This document shows positions 43,254 through 53,886 of a stretch of 64,000 nt of DNA, piece after piece; the stretch's first letter is position 1, and every line of letters begins with the position of its first letter. The DNA is from Fodinicola feengrottensis (lineage in GTDB: Bacteria > Actinomycetota > Actinomycetes > Mycobacteriales > HKI-0501), in contig NZ_WOTO01000005.1 in the NCBI RefSeq assembly GCF_010993775.1, positions 1 to 64,000 on the forward strand, read 5' to 3'. The notes under the pieces are model-generated. The model did no database searches, was not told the origin of the DNA, and was given only the letters and a program-made list of their open reading frames with translations. A program made the translations under genes and the position numbers.

Positions 43254-45078
43254 GTGAGTAATCCTCCTTCACACCGGCCCCGACCGGAGTATCCGCGGCC
43301 CCAGCTGCGCCGCGATCGGTGGTCCAGCCTGAACGGCGAGTGGGCCTTCGGCTTCGACGACGATGGGGTGGGGCTCCGCGAGCAGTGGTTCGCGCTGACC
43401 GCGCAGGAACTCGCCGGCACTCAGCTTGACCAGCGGATTCTCGTCCCGTACGCGCCGCAGTCGAAGCTGTCGGGGATCGCGTCGGATGGTCAGCATGACC
43501 TGGTCTGGTACGCGCGGACGGTGACTCGGCCGGGGGACGCGCGCCCTGGCGACCGGATTTTCCTGCACTTCGGCGCGGCCGACTACCACGCGACCGTGTG
43601 GGTCAACGGCATCCAGGTCGCCGACCACCAGGGCGGGCACACGCCTTTCAGCGCGGACATCACCGACGCTCTGGATGCTGAGGGAGCGACATCGACACTG
43701 GTCGTGAGGGTCGCGGACCAGATGACCGCGCTCGACCTGCCGCGCGGGAAGCAATATTGGCTGCCCCAGTCCGAAGGCATCTTCTACACGCCAACCACCG
43801 GCATCTGGCAGAGCGTGTGGCTGGAGCCGGTGGCCCCCGCTGCACCTGACCGAGCTGCACCTGACGCCGGACCTGGACACCGGCGCCGCCGCGCTGGAGA
43901 TCGCGCTGGCCGGTGACACCAGCGAGGCGCGGGTCGAGCTGCACCTGTCGCTGCATGGCGAGCCGGTACGAGTGGAGACGCTGACGCGCGGACGGGCCGC
44001 GGACCCAGCACACGCTGACCGTCCGCCGGCTCGACGTGGCCGCGCCGGGCGGGAATGTCGGCGGGTGGAACGGCTTCGCGGTGTGGAGCCCGGAACAGCC
44101 TGACTTGTACGACCTCAGAATCCGGGTTTATTCGCCGGACGGCATTCTCGCCGATGAGGTCGAAAGCTATTTCGGCATGCGTAGTATCGAGGCCAAGGAC
44201 GGCAAAGTCCTGCTCAACGGCCGGCCCTATTTCCAGCGTCTGGTGCTGGACCAGGGATATTTCCCGGGCGGAGTGCTGACCGCGCCCAGCGACGACGACC
44301 TGCGCCGGGACATCGAGCTGGCCAAGGAACTCGGGTTCAATGGAGCTCGCAAGCACCAGAAGGTCGAGGATCCGCGCTGGCTCTACTGGGCGGACCGGCT
44401 GGGTTTCCTGGTGTGGGGCGAAATGGCGAACGCGTACGCGTATTCGCGTGACTACGTCGGCAGAATCACGTCCGAATGGCAGGAAGTTGTTCGTCGGGAC
44501 CACAATCATCCCTGCATCGTGGCGTGGGTGCCGATGAACGAGAGCTGGGCGGTGCCGCAGCTGGACACCGACGAACGCCAGCGCGCGCGCGCACCTGCGG
44601 GCGATGTATCATCTGACCCGCTCGTTGGACGTTTCCCGGCTGGTCGTGTCCAATGACGGCTGGCAGCACGCGGACACCGATCTGTTGACCTTGCACGACT
44701 ATCGGACCGGCGAGGGTCGTCGCGGTGAACTACCGCAGTCCGGCCGAGGCAGTGGCCGCCGAGTCGGCCAGCATGCCGGCCTTCGTACCCGGCAGCTCGT
44801 ACTCCGGCCAGCCGATCCTGCTCACCGAATGCGGCGGTATAGCGTTCGCGGTGGACGGCGGCGGTTGGGGTTACACGACCGCCGAAGAGCCGGAGGAGTT
44901 CCTTGCCAGCTATCGCCAGCTCATCGAGGCGATCGTGGGTACGCCCGCAGTGCAGGGTTTTTGCTACACCCAGTTGACCGATGTGGAACAGGAAATCAAC
45001 GGCCTGACGACCTTCGAACGAGTGCCCAAAGTGGACACTCACCGGTTGAGGGAGATCACTGAACTGCCACGTCCCTAG
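43254..45078 (+). CDS. glycoside hydrolase family 2 (about four frameshifts)
   Basis: GTG 43254 (VSNPPSHRPRPEYPRPQLRR). The sugar-binding jelly roll is clear: DRWSSLNGEWAFGFDDDGVG, HDLVWYARTVTRPGD, FLHFGAADYHATVWVNGIQV. The TIM barrel follows: NGRPYFQRLVLDQGYFPGGV, FNGARKHQKVEDPRWLYWAD, acid/base in NHPCIVAWVPMNESWAV, and nucleophile in PILLTECGGIAFAVDGG. Breaks lie near 43835 (C-run), 44005, 44590 (GC repeat) and 44715. About 608 aa, no signal peptide, so intracellular. It hydrolyses a beta-glycoside (galactoside, glucuronide or mannoside). CAACGTTG at 43191-43198 upstream could be a LacI-type half-palindrome. Confidence 0.85.
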
Positions 45079-45117
45079 CCAGACCACATGATCGCCTGAC
45101 TGGCAGAATGGCGAAGC

Positions 45118-47285
45118 GTGAGCATCGCCGGGAACGCGTACGGGCCCGTGCCGCGGGTTCGGGAGTTCCTCGGCGCGACCTCCGGCCGGCGGCTGCTCGC
45201 CTCCGATCCGGGCCTGAACAGGTTGCGGTACGCGATCGGTGTCGCGGCCAGCACGGCGATCGCGATCGGGCTGATCCTGGGTGCTGCTGCGGCCGGCGCC
45301 GCAGGTGGTGCTGCTCGGCGCCAGCGCGGCGATGATCTCGGCTTCCCAGCGGTTCGCGGCGACCCGTCTCAAACGCCTGGGCATCATCGCGTCGCTGTTC
45401 GTGCCGGCGGCTTTTTCGCTGACGGTGGCGACCCTGCTGTCCGGCTTCGCGATTGTCGCCGACCTGGCGTTCCTGGCGGTGATTTTCGCCGCCCTGCTGG
45501 CATTCGGCCGTCCGGTGTACGGGCAGCCGGCCGGCACGGTCGCCTTCATGATGTTCTTCTTCGCGCTGTTCATCCGGGCAAAACCACCGGAGCTGCCGGT
45601 CCTCTATCTGGCGCTGGTGATCGCGCTCGGGACCACCGCGGTGGTGACGGTCCTCGCCACCCGTACGTCCACCGCGCCGATGATCCAGCACGTTCGCCGC
45701 CGCTCCTACCGCGCACGACTCTCACAAGTCCTGGACGCGGCCCTGCGATTGGTGGAGCAACCGCGTCCGGACGTACGAGACGCCCGCCGGGTGCTGCGCC
45801 GGGTGGCGCGGCTGCATGAGGCGGCGCTAGTCATCGAGGCCGAGCTGGACGCCACCGGTGAGGGCGAGCTGGCGGGCCTGCAACGCCGGATCCTGGACTC
45901 CGAGCTGGCCGTCGAGCGGCTGGCCGCCGAGGTTGGTCAGGTCTACAAGCAGCGGATTCCGGTCGAGGACCGGAGGCCGCTGGCCGCGCAGCTGCATGAG
46001 CTGCGAGTGTGGATCGACTCCGGCGACCCGAACGCGCCGGACCGGCTGGCCGCGCGCTTCGGTCTGGCTGGACGTCGGTACGGCCGGCCCGGCGCGCAGC
46101 ACCATGTGGGCGATCGCCGAGGTGGTGGAGGCGATCGAGCGGGCCCGCGAGCCCTTCGACGCCGCGGCAGCGCCGGCCGAGCAGCCGCCGGTCAGTCCCG
46201 CTCGACCCGCGGCTGAACCAGCGGCGACGCCGGCCAAACGTACGCTGAGCGACCGGCTGACGCCGACCGTACGACGAGCCATCCAGGCCACCGTCGGCTG
46301 CGGGCTGGCGATCCTGTCCGGCGAGCTGCTGTCCGAACAGCGCTGGTACTGGGCGGTGATCACCGCGTTCATGGTCTTCGTCGGCACTGGCTCGGCCGGC
46401 CAGACGCTGGTCAAGGGCTTCCGGCGAGTGGCCGGCACGCTGATTGGCGTGGTCGCCGGCACCGTGGTGGCGAGCCTGCTGGGCGGCCATCTGGAACTGG
46501 CCGTGGTGCTCGCCTTCGTCTGCATCTTCGCCGGCTTCTACGCGCTGACACTTTCGTACGGGCTGATGGTCTTCTTCATCACCGTCATGTTGGGCATGCT
46601 CTACAGCCTGTTGGGGACGTTTCACGCCGGAGTTGTTGCTGCTGCGCCTCGAAGAGACGGCGATCGGGGCTGTGTCGGGGATGGCCGCGGCCGGCCGTCC
46701 TCGTGTTGCCTACGACGGCCACCGCGGCCTCCCGGGAGGCCACCGCGAAGCTCCTGGAGGGCATCCGTGACTTCCTTTCCGACCTCGCCGGGGTGCTCGT
46801 TGACGCAGAGGCCCTGAACCTGGTGGACGGTGTGCCCGGGACATCGACACGGGGCTGTCCGAGCTGCACAAGATCGCCGAGCCGATCGTGCACCGAGCCA
46901 CCCTGTTGCGGTCCCGGCGCAGCGATGCCCGCTTCACCCCCTCGCGCTGCTGGACGCCGCCGCGTACCACGTACGCAGCATCGCCGCGAACGCCGAGACA
47001 GCCGCGCTGGCCGGCGACGACGGCCTCGCGCTCGCGAACGTACGCATGCGGGACAACCTGCGGCTGATCGCGGACGGCCTGCGCGCCGACTACGGCCAGC
47101 CGGATCAGCCGGTGCGCAAGGGCGCCAGCCCGTCCGAGCTGATCGGTGCGCACCGGCGGGAGCGCGCTGGGGAATCCGAGCCTGCCCCGATGGATGAGCG
47201 GACCACCGTGCTGGTCGATCACCTCGACCGGCTGGACCGGACTGTGACCGGTCTGGCAACGCCGTTGGGCATCAGGATCGAGTAA
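45118..47285 (+). CDS. FUSC family membrane protein, aromatic-acid exporter-like (four frameshifts)
   Basis: GTG 45118 (VSIAGNAYGPVPRVREFLGA). Two FUSC membrane halves flank a soluble helical linker. First half: GVAASTAIAIGLILG, LLRPAPQVVLLGASAAMISA, DLAFLAVIFAALLAFGRPVY. Second: AIQATVGCGLAILSGELLSE, WYWAVITAFMVFVGTGSAGQ, RVAGTLIGVVAGTVVASLLG, then a helical tail (KLLEGIRDFLSDLAGVLVDA, AYHVRSIAANAETAALAGDD). Breaks near 45283, 46078, 46645 and 46842. About 720 aa, typical. The family (fusaric acid resistance, AaeB, YccS) exports aromatic acids or protects the envelope. Substrate unknown. Confidence 0.83.
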
Positions 47286-47489
47286 GATCCTTTAACGGCA
47301 AGGACTATCGATTGCCGCCTGTGCAAGATAAAACTCATCACGGATCACTGACCGTGAACCATATCTCACTCCATGACTATCCGTTTTGGGGTAGATAAGG
47401 TACATTTGGGTCATCTGGTGTCAGGCTGCAGCGCAGCAGTTCTGTCATTTTCACGGACTGTCGACGTGGTGTGCACCGGGAGGCCGGTC

Positions 47490-48292
47490 GTGGCAGGGCA
47501 GAAGAAAGGCTGGGGGGCGGTTACGCCCCCATTGTTGTCTTGGCGGCAGGAGCTGTCGCCGTTATCGCCCTTTTCGTGCTGGTTCGATGGGCGGTCGCGC
47601 ATTGGCAGGTGTCCTTCGCCGTGCTGGCGGTGGGCAGTGTGGTGCTGATGCTCTTTATGCTCAAAACCTCGCCGACCCGCCGCAAACGCGGGCTGCTCAA
47701 TGCCGCGCTGGACGAATTCGACGACCTCGACCCGCAGATTTTCGTCGCCGAGATGGCCCGCAGGCTGGCGCCGGCCGGTTTCACCGACGTGGAAATCCGC
47801 ACTGCCGACGAGGTTGACCGGGACGTGCCGGATGTGCGTGCGATTGACCGGCTGGGCCCGCGGGTGCTGCTGCGGTGTGAGCAATACGTGGTGGAGAACA
47901 TTGGCCCCAAGCATGTGAAAGCGCTGGATCACGACGCCATGGATGTTTATGGCGCTGATGTGGCGGTTCTGGTGACGAATCGCAAGGTGCTGCCGTCAGC
48001 GGCTATTTTGGCGGAGGACCTGGAAATGGTCACCGTCGACCGGACCGCGCTCGGCGAGTGGCTCGTCACCGGCGTGATGCCTTACGACGTGGAGCTCACC
48101 GCCTTCGGTGGGGACGAGCGCCGGATCGTCGCGCTGGACGCCGATCCTTATGCGCACACGTACGACGAAGACGTCATCGATCTGCGCAAGCAGCCGACGA
48201 CTTCGCCGTGGTCGTCGATTTCCACCCAGAAGCCGGACATTACCCGCCGCCGCGCTTTGGGTGACCGGAAACGGTCGCCGGAAACTGCATAG
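47490..48292 (+). CDS. membrane-anchored Mrr-like restriction endonuclease-fold protein
   Basis: The probable start is GTG 47490 (VAGQKKGW) after GGGAGG, with one base missing in the 6-G run at 47511-47516. GTG 47471 gives an unbroken alternative. Two helices follow (GYAPIVVLAAGAVAVIALFV, WQVSFAVLAVGSVVLMLFML), then a cytoplasmic Mrr-type domain: FDDLDPQIFVAEMARRLAPA, DRLGPRVLLRCEQYVVENIG, DHDAMDVYGADVAVLVTNRK, ILAEDLEMVTVDRTALGEWL. In Mrr enzymes the core is D...QxK. Here the strand reads LRCEQY, without the lysine. It may be catalytically dead or use other residues. Intact to 48292. Confidence 0.6.
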
Positions 48293-48341
48293 CTGTGGTA
48301 CGACACAGGTCATCTTGTCTCGATGACCTGGAGGTCCTCGC

Positions 48342-49896
48342 GTGGACGCTGACGCCCTTGCAGACATTCGCCGGCTGGACGCCATGGTCGATCACTGGGC
48401 TGACCGCAAGCCGGACGCGCTCGCGCTGGTTTTCGGTGACCAGAAGTGGACCTGGCGCCAGTTCCAGCAGCGCGGCGAAAAACTGGCCGCGGCGCTGGTG
48501 GCGGCGGGCGTACGACCGGGTGATCGCGTTGCCTCGTACGACAAGAACCACGTCGCCTGCCTGGAGCTGACCCAGGCGGCCAGCCGCGTCGGCGCGGTGA
48601 ACACTGTCGTGAACTTCCGGCTGGCGCCTGACGAAGTCGCGTACGTCCTGGAAGACGCCGGTGCGACCGTGCTGTTTGTCGGCCACGAGTTCGTCGAGGT
48701 GTGGAAGCAGATCGCGGACCGGATAAACACCGTTCGCAAGGTCGTCGTGGTCGGCGGTTCGCCGGACGAGTACGAGGAACTGCTGGCCTCGGCGCCCGCG
48801 TACGAAGGCGTCGTTGACGTCCAGCCCGACGACGCTGTCAATCAGCTCTACACGTCCGGCACCACCGGATTCCCGAAGGGCGCGGTGCTCAGCCATCGCG
48901 CGCTGCTGGCGCACACGCGCGCGTGCACCGAGCTCTTCCAGACCTGTGAGGGCCGCGTCAGCCTGGTCGCGATGCCACTGTTTCACGTCGGCGGGTCGTC
49001 GTACTCGCTGATCGCGCTCTACGCGGGCGTGCCGACGGTGCTCGTACGCGAGGCGCATCCGACTTATCTGCTGCCGGCCATCGAGGAAAACGGCGCCAAT
49101 CAGGCTTTCCTCGTACCAGCGCTGATCGGCATGCTGCTGGCCGCCGGCGAGCCGGCGATCCACGCGCTGGGCAAGCTGGAAGCGCTCGCCTACGGCGCCT
49201 CGCCGATGCCGTTGCCGCTGCTGGAACGCTGTGTGCAGCTGCTGCCCACCACGGTCAGCCTGATGCAGGTCTACGGTCTGACCGAGGTCAGCGGAGTGGC
49301 GACCAGCCTGGCCGACGGTGACCACCGCGACCCCCGGTCCGGCACCGGCTGCTGTCCGCCGGCAAGGCGAATCCGGGTGTCGAGGTGCGGATCCTGGATC
49401 CCCGGCACCAGCGCCCCGGCCGAGCAGGGCGTGTCTGGTGAAGTGCAGCTGCGTACCGAGCAGGTGATGACCGGCTATTGGAATCGGGCGCAGGCCACCG
49501 CCGAGGCGATCGACAGCGACGGGTGGTTCCACACCGGCGACATCGGCTACCTCGACGAGGACGGTTATCTCTTTATTCACGACCGGCTGAAGGACATGAT
49601 CATTTCTGGCGGCGAGAACATTTACTCGTCAGAGGTGGAAAACGCGGTGGCCGCACATCCGAGCGTCGCGGACGTTTCGGTGATCGGCATTGCCGACGAG
49701 AAATGGGGCGAGGCGGTGAGAGCGGTGGTCGTTCCGGTGCCCGGACAGCGAATCGACGCGGCCGAGATCATCGAATTCTGCCGTGGCCGGCTGGCGCATT
49801 ACAAATGCCCGAAGTCGATCGTGGTCACCGAAACTGCCGCGTAACCCGTCTGGAAAGGTTCTCAAGAACGACCTTCGCAAGACGTTTGGTCAATAG
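48342..49896 (+). CDS. acyl-CoA synthetase, ANL superfamily (three frameshifts)
   Basis: GTG 48342 (VDADALADIRRLDAMVDHWA). AMP-binding motif QLYTSGTTGFPKGAVLSHRA, then VSLVAMPLFHVGGSS, SLMQVYGLTEVSG, DGWFHTGDIGYLDEDGYLFI, and the hinge DRLKDMIISGGENIYSSEVE. Between about 49330 and 49400 two compensating shifts hide HRLLSAGKANPGVEVRILDP. Near 49833 a third shift hides the true C-terminus PRNPSGKVLKNDLRKTFGQ, which contains the adenylation lysine, and moves the stop to 49896. About 518 aa. It activates a carboxylic acid as adenylate and transfers it to CoA. Probably a fatty or aromatic acid. No pathway partner is adjacent. Confidence 0.88.
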
Positions 49897-49981
49897 CGGG
49901 TAAAGAACAGGCATCCGGTCATCTTGTGTGTTTCCTGTGTCTTTCGGAACTCCGGTGCGTCCGCGTACGTTTGCCATTCCC

Positions 49982-50859
49982 GTGAGTGCTGACAGAAGGA
50001 TCACCGCTGATCTGGCCCAGGACCGCCGCCGCTTCCTCGGGGTGATGGCGCTCGGGGTGCTGGGGCTGGCCGCCGGCTGCGGCGGCCAGCAGGCGGCCTC
50101 GTCCCCCGACGTCGGGTTCGCCGGTCGCGGCCGGTCCGAGCCACACCGACAACCCGTCGCCGGCCGCGCCGGACTCGTTGCCGCCGATCCCCAAGCCGCG
50201 GCCGGGGGTCGCGGAATTGGTGAACTCCACGGCCGGCAAGGAGTGGGAGCCGCCAAAGAACACCAAGCGGATCATCCTGACCGTCGACGACGGCTACGAC
50301 GCCGCCACGGTCGCCGCCTATGCCGACTTCGCGCCGCCCGGACGGGCATCCCGCTGACCTTCAACCCGAACGGCACGTACCAGAAGATCTGGAACCCGCA
50401 CGCGGACAAGCTCGCTCCGCTGATCGAAAAGGGCCAGGTGCAGATCGGCAACCACACCTTCACCCACCAGAGCATCGTCGGCCGGTCCGAGGCCGCCATT
50501 CGCGGTGATATCGAACGCAACGAAGAATGGATCAACAAGAAGTTCGGGATCACTTCCCGGCCGTATTTCCGGCCGCCTTTTGGTACGCACAACAAGGAAA
50601 CAGACCAAATTGTCGCGGGTATTGGATTCACCAAGATCCTGTTGTGGGACGGCACTCTCGGTGATTCGAAACTGCTGACTCCGGACAAGCTGCTCTATTT
50701 CGCGAACGAATACATGACCGGCGGGCGGATCGTACTGGGGCATGCGAATCACCCGACGATCACGCACATGTTCGACAAAATCGAAGACCTGATCAAGGAA
50801 CGCAAACTCGAGCCGGTCACGCTGGACCCATGTTCGGCACCAGCCGCGCCACTGGGTAG
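49982..50859 (+). CDS. Tat-exported polysaccharide deacetylase lipoprotein (three frameshifts)
   Basis: GTG 49982 (VSADRRITADLAQDRRRFLG) is the best start. GTG 49928 is in frame upstream. DRRRFLGVMALGVLGLAAGC is a twin-arginine signal with lipobox LAAGC. A C5 run (50103-50107) breaks the frame, and a Pro/Ser-rich linker leads to the NodB domain: RIILTVDDGYDAATVAAYAD (catalytic Asp), a shift near 50335, RTGIPLTFNPNGTY, VQIGNHTFTHQSIVGRS (zinc His pair), SRPYFRPPFGTHN. One more shift near 50829 gives the end MFGTSRATG at 50859. It removes N-acetyl groups from peptidoglycan or chitin-like polymers at the cell surface. Confidence 0.85.
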
Positions 50860-50861
50860 TT

Positions 50862-51536
50862 CTACGACCGGCGGCGGGCTTTGGCTTTGTTGGCGGCTTG
50901 TTTGCGGGGCTGCTTTGGGCTGCGGAGGTGTGGGCGGGCGGCCGCGAGTGCTGTTGACCGTACGGCCGCGGACAATGCCGATGAACTGTTCCATCAGGTC
51001 GGTGGTTTCGTCTTCCAGCCAGGACAGCCCCACGTCCGAGGCCGGCGCGTCCGACACCGGGCGGTAGATGAGGTCCGTACGGTGTGATGCAGCCGGGCGA
51101 GCGACTGCGGCACGACCAGCAGCCCGACGCCGGCCGCGACCAGCTCGATCGCGTCCGCCGTGGTGGCTGGGCGCTGCAGCGCCGGCTGGCCCGGCGGGCG
51201 CTCCCAGGTGAGGAAGTCGTCGAGCGGATGCAGCAGGGTCTCGTCGGCCAGGTCGGCTGCCGAGACCTGCTCGGCCGCGGCCACCAGGTGGTCCTTCGGG
51301 GCCACCACGACCGGCGTCTCGGTGTAGAGCGGGATCACGGACAGGCTCGTACGATCGATCGGCAGGCGTACCAGCCCAGCCTCGGCGTCCCGCTGGCGAA
51401 GCAGGTCGGCGGCTTCGGCCGCGGACACCGTGACCAGCGTCAACGGCACCTCGGGCAGCCGCTCCTGCCACGTCCGCACCCACTTGCCGGGCATCACTCC
51501 GGGCACGTACGCGAGTCGGAAAGCGGGAGCTGTCAC
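50862..51536 (-). CDS. LysR-type substrate-binding domain protein without HTH (frameshifted)
   Basis: The start at 51536 reads MTAPAFRLAYVPGVMPGKWV, already inside a periplasmic-binding-type fold: RLPEVPLTLVTVSAAEAADL, RDAEAGLVRLPIDRTSLSVI, TTADAIELVAAGVGLLVVPQ. There is no winged helix upstream. A shift near 51075 continues TDLIYRPVSDAPASDVGLSW, and another near 50925 gives a basic tail KQAANKAKARRRS, ending two bases from the convergent deacetylase stop. Free-standing LysR effector domains with Lys/Arg-rich tails occur widely in actinomycetes. Their role is unknown. The DUF5997 gene is divergent upstream. Confidence 0.72.
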
Positions 51537-51593
51537 GGCGCCAGGCTACCGGGCGTGGTCATGGGCGCATACGCGCTCGGTAGCCTTGACGGT

Positions 51594-51973
51594 ATGACGT
51601 CCCGCATGACTACCCAGACCATGAAGCCGGCGACCGCCGCCAAGAAGCTGGGCGTGTATCTCCAAGCCACTCCCGCCGAGTTCCAGGAGGGGGGGTCGTC
51701 TCGCGCGAGGAGCTGAACGCGCTGCAGGCCGATCCGCCGGAGTGGCTGCGAGACCTGCGCCGCGACGGCCCGCACCCGCGGCCGGTGGTCGCGTCGAAGC
51801 TGGGTGTCTCGATCGCGGGCCTGGCGCGCGGTGGAATCACCGATACGCTGACCACCGAACAAATCGAAGCAGTAAAGGCGGACCAGCCTGAGTGGCTGCT
51901 GCGAGAGCGCGCCACCCAGGCCGACGTGCAGAAACAAGCCTTGCGGATCAAGGAAAAGAAGGCCGACTCCTGA
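51594..51973 (+). CDS. DUF5997 family protein (frameshifted)
   Basis: ATG 51594 (MTSRMTTQTMKPATAAKKLG), then VYLQATPAEFQEG. One base must be dropped in the 7-G run near 51689-51695 to continue VVSREELNALQADPPEWLRD, PRPVVASKLGVSIAGLARGG and EQIEAVKADQPEWLLRERAT, ending IKEKKADS. About 126 aa with an internal repeat: two ADxPEWLxxxR modules. It is commonly found divergent from the orphan LysR-type domain gene, as here. Function unknown. Confidence 0.75.
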
Positions 51974-51979
51974 ACCCGG

Positions 51980-52404
51980 TCAGCTGCACAGGTGGGTCCA
52001 GAAATGCGAGCTGATCGAATCGTTGGCATTCGAGCCGTCGCTCCACCGCTGGTTCGCGAGGTTTGACCACGAGTCGCCGCGGCTCAGGCACATCGAGGGT
52101 CCGCTGTAGTTCCCGTCCTTGAAGAACCGTACGGCGTCGTACTGGCCGGTGTAGCCGTTGTTTCGCACCGATGAGGCGACATCGTTGAACCCGCAGCTGG
52201 ACCACCCGGCGGAGTCGCCGCCCCACGAGCAGCTCCGGCCGCTGAAGTTGGCATCGGAATAGGCCCAGAGCAAGCCGTCGGGATCCATCGGCCGCACTGT
52301 CTGCGGCCTCGTCGGCTGAGGTGCCGCGCCGCGGCGGGCAGTGCCGGCGCGTACAACGCCATCGCCATACTGGCGGCGAGCAATGCGTAGATGCCTTTTC
52401 GCAT
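51980..52404 (-). CDS. secreted peptidase inhibitor I36 / beta-gamma crystallin-like protein (frameshifted)
   Basis: ATG 52404 (MRKGIYALLAASMAMALYAP) after GAGGAGG, with a signal peptide. A shift near 52325-52333 joins ALPAAA to APQPTRPQTVRPMDPDGLLW. The domain has AYSDANFSGRSCSWGGDSAG, FNDVASSVRNNGYTGQYDAV and FKDGNYSGPSMCLSRGDSWS, the two Greek-key YxxxxFxG-type units of the I36 (SMI-like) family, with Cys pairs for disulphides. It ends ISSHFWTHLCS. About 140 aa, extracellular. These proteins inhibit metalloproteases or act as structural crystallins. A 9-bp inverted repeat lies just upstream. Confidence 0.83.
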
Positions 52405-52420
52405 TTCTATTGGCCTCCTC

Positions 52421-52446
52421 GATAAGTAGAACCCGGACTACTTATC
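52421..52446. promoter_or_regulatory. perfect 9-bp inverted repeat before the I36 gene
   Basis: GATAAGTAG (52421-52429) and CTACTTATC (52438-52446) are perfect inverted repeats with an 8-base spacer, 17 bases upstream of the start codon at 52404. The surrounding sequence (to about 52500) is AT-rich for this genome, fitting a promoter. It could be an operator or a 5'-leader hairpin. Confidence 0.5.
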
Positions 52447-52587
52447 AATATTGTGGCGAATAGGTATTGGTCAACCCCTAAAGCCAATTGGCGACAATTC
52501 TCCCCCCACATCGGAAATTTGTGGTTGTCATCGAAACCGCCGGGGTTTCCGAATATGACAGTTATCATAGGAAAAACTGGCAGTTTG

Positions 52588-53797
52588 TCAGAGAGTGGCG
52601 TCGAGCCAGTCATAGATCCGACCAGTGGCCAGTCGTTGCGCGCCGACATGGCAGTGCGCGTCGGCACCTTCCTCGGCGGTGAATCGCAGCATGGTCTTTG
52701 GGCCGGTGAGGTGGTCGAACAGCTGCTGTGGTTCCGGCTTGGTTTTCCCATCACCGGAGAAGAACAGGTCATCGGCCGCGTCGCAGACCAGGACCGGGCA
52801 GGTAATCCGCTCGGCGATGCCGTTGCGCGTACGTGATAGTCCAGGTAACTCGCCACGAAAGCGCGATCGCTGCTGGCGCCCATCACATACCGGCCGTGGT
52901 CCAGTGCCCACCGGATGGTCGGGTTTTGCTTCCGGGCCACCGCGAAGATGGCGTCGAGTTCGGGATCGGTTGCGGCGTTCGCCCTGTTGGCCAGTTCTTC
53001 CCGGCTGAAAGGCAATGCGGACGTGACGGCGGTGGCTGCGTCGTACGTCGTACACACCGTCGACAGCGATTACCGCGGCGATCCGTGGTTCGTACGCGGC
53101 CGCCCGTGGCGCCAAGGCGCCGCCGAGACTCAGTCCCAGCAACGCGATCCTGGCCGGATCCACCTCTGGTCGCGTGATCGCATAGTCCAGCACCGGACCG
53201 ACCACGTTTTCCCAGTCGGGACGGAAAACCAGTCCACTACCGTGAATGGCGGCCGGCTGCCCCGGCCCGTCGAACGTGAGCACATGGTAGCCGCGTTCGG
53301 CGCCGAGAGCGCCGAAGAAGTGCATTTCTCTCGGCCGCACCATCGAAACCGTTGTGCATCACCAGGAGAGGCTTCGGTCCGTCTCCGGGAGCGCGGTAGA
53401 AATACCCGTGCAGCACGGTTCCCTCGTACGGGATCTCCACCGGCACGATGTTTTCGCTGAGTGCCGCCTGGAAACATTCGACACTGCGCTCGTACGCATA
53501 TGCGATGCGGGGGTCTTCTGGCTTGCCGTGCAGGAAAAATTCCGCCGAGCGATAGTACGTCGACGCGCGCAGGTTCAGCTCCCGCGCGGTGACCGGATGT
53601 GCCTTCGCCGCCTCGCTGGCGAGCCGTTCCGCGGTGGCCAGCCACGCGTCGTGCCAGCTGTCGTAGTCGCCCGCCACGATCCGGTCGGCAGTCGCCACCA
53701 CCTCGCCGAAGTCGGCGCCGCCGTACGCCGCGTGACCGAAGACCCGAAGCGTCTCGTACCAGAACTGCTGGTCATGGGGGAAGAGAAGCTGCTTCAT
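52588..53797 (-). CDS. alpha/beta hydrolase, FrsA/2,6-dihydropseudooxynicotine hydrolase-like (three frameshifts)
   Basis: ATG 53797 (MKQLLFPHDQQFWYETLRVF) after GGAGGG. A helical N-terminal domain (AERLASEAAKAHPVTARELN, LRASTYYRSAEFFLHGKPED) precedes the hydrolase core: VPVEIPYEGTVLHGYFYRAP, KPLLVMHNGFDGAAE, YHVLTFDGPGQPAAIHGSG, nucleophile elbow IALLGLSLGGALAPRAAAYE, CPVLVCDAADDLFFSGDG (Asp), GADAHCHVGAQRLATGRIYD (His). Breaks lie near 53330-53340, 53020-53045 and 52815-52830. About 403 aa, cytoplasmic. The layout matches C-C bond hydrolases and FrsA-type esterases. It is divergent from TetR at 53887 with two palindromes between. Confidence 0.8.
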
Positions 53798-53815
53798 GAG
53801 GAGTCCCTCCATCTG

Positions 53816-53862
53816 GACGATACGGTATCGTCCCGGCCAACCGTACGACGGACGGTACCGTC
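53816..53862. promoter_or_regulatory. twin TetR operators between the hydrolase and TetR genes
   Basis: GACGATAC-G-GTATCGTC (53816-53832) is a perfect palindrome, and GACGGTACCGTC (53851-53862) is another with a similar half-site (GACGRTAC). Centres are about 33 bases apart, three helical turns. They lie 19 bases from the hydrolase start and 24 bases from the TetR start. Confidence 0.7.
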
Positions 53863-53886
53863 TCGTCCAGACGCTAGGGTGGGGTT

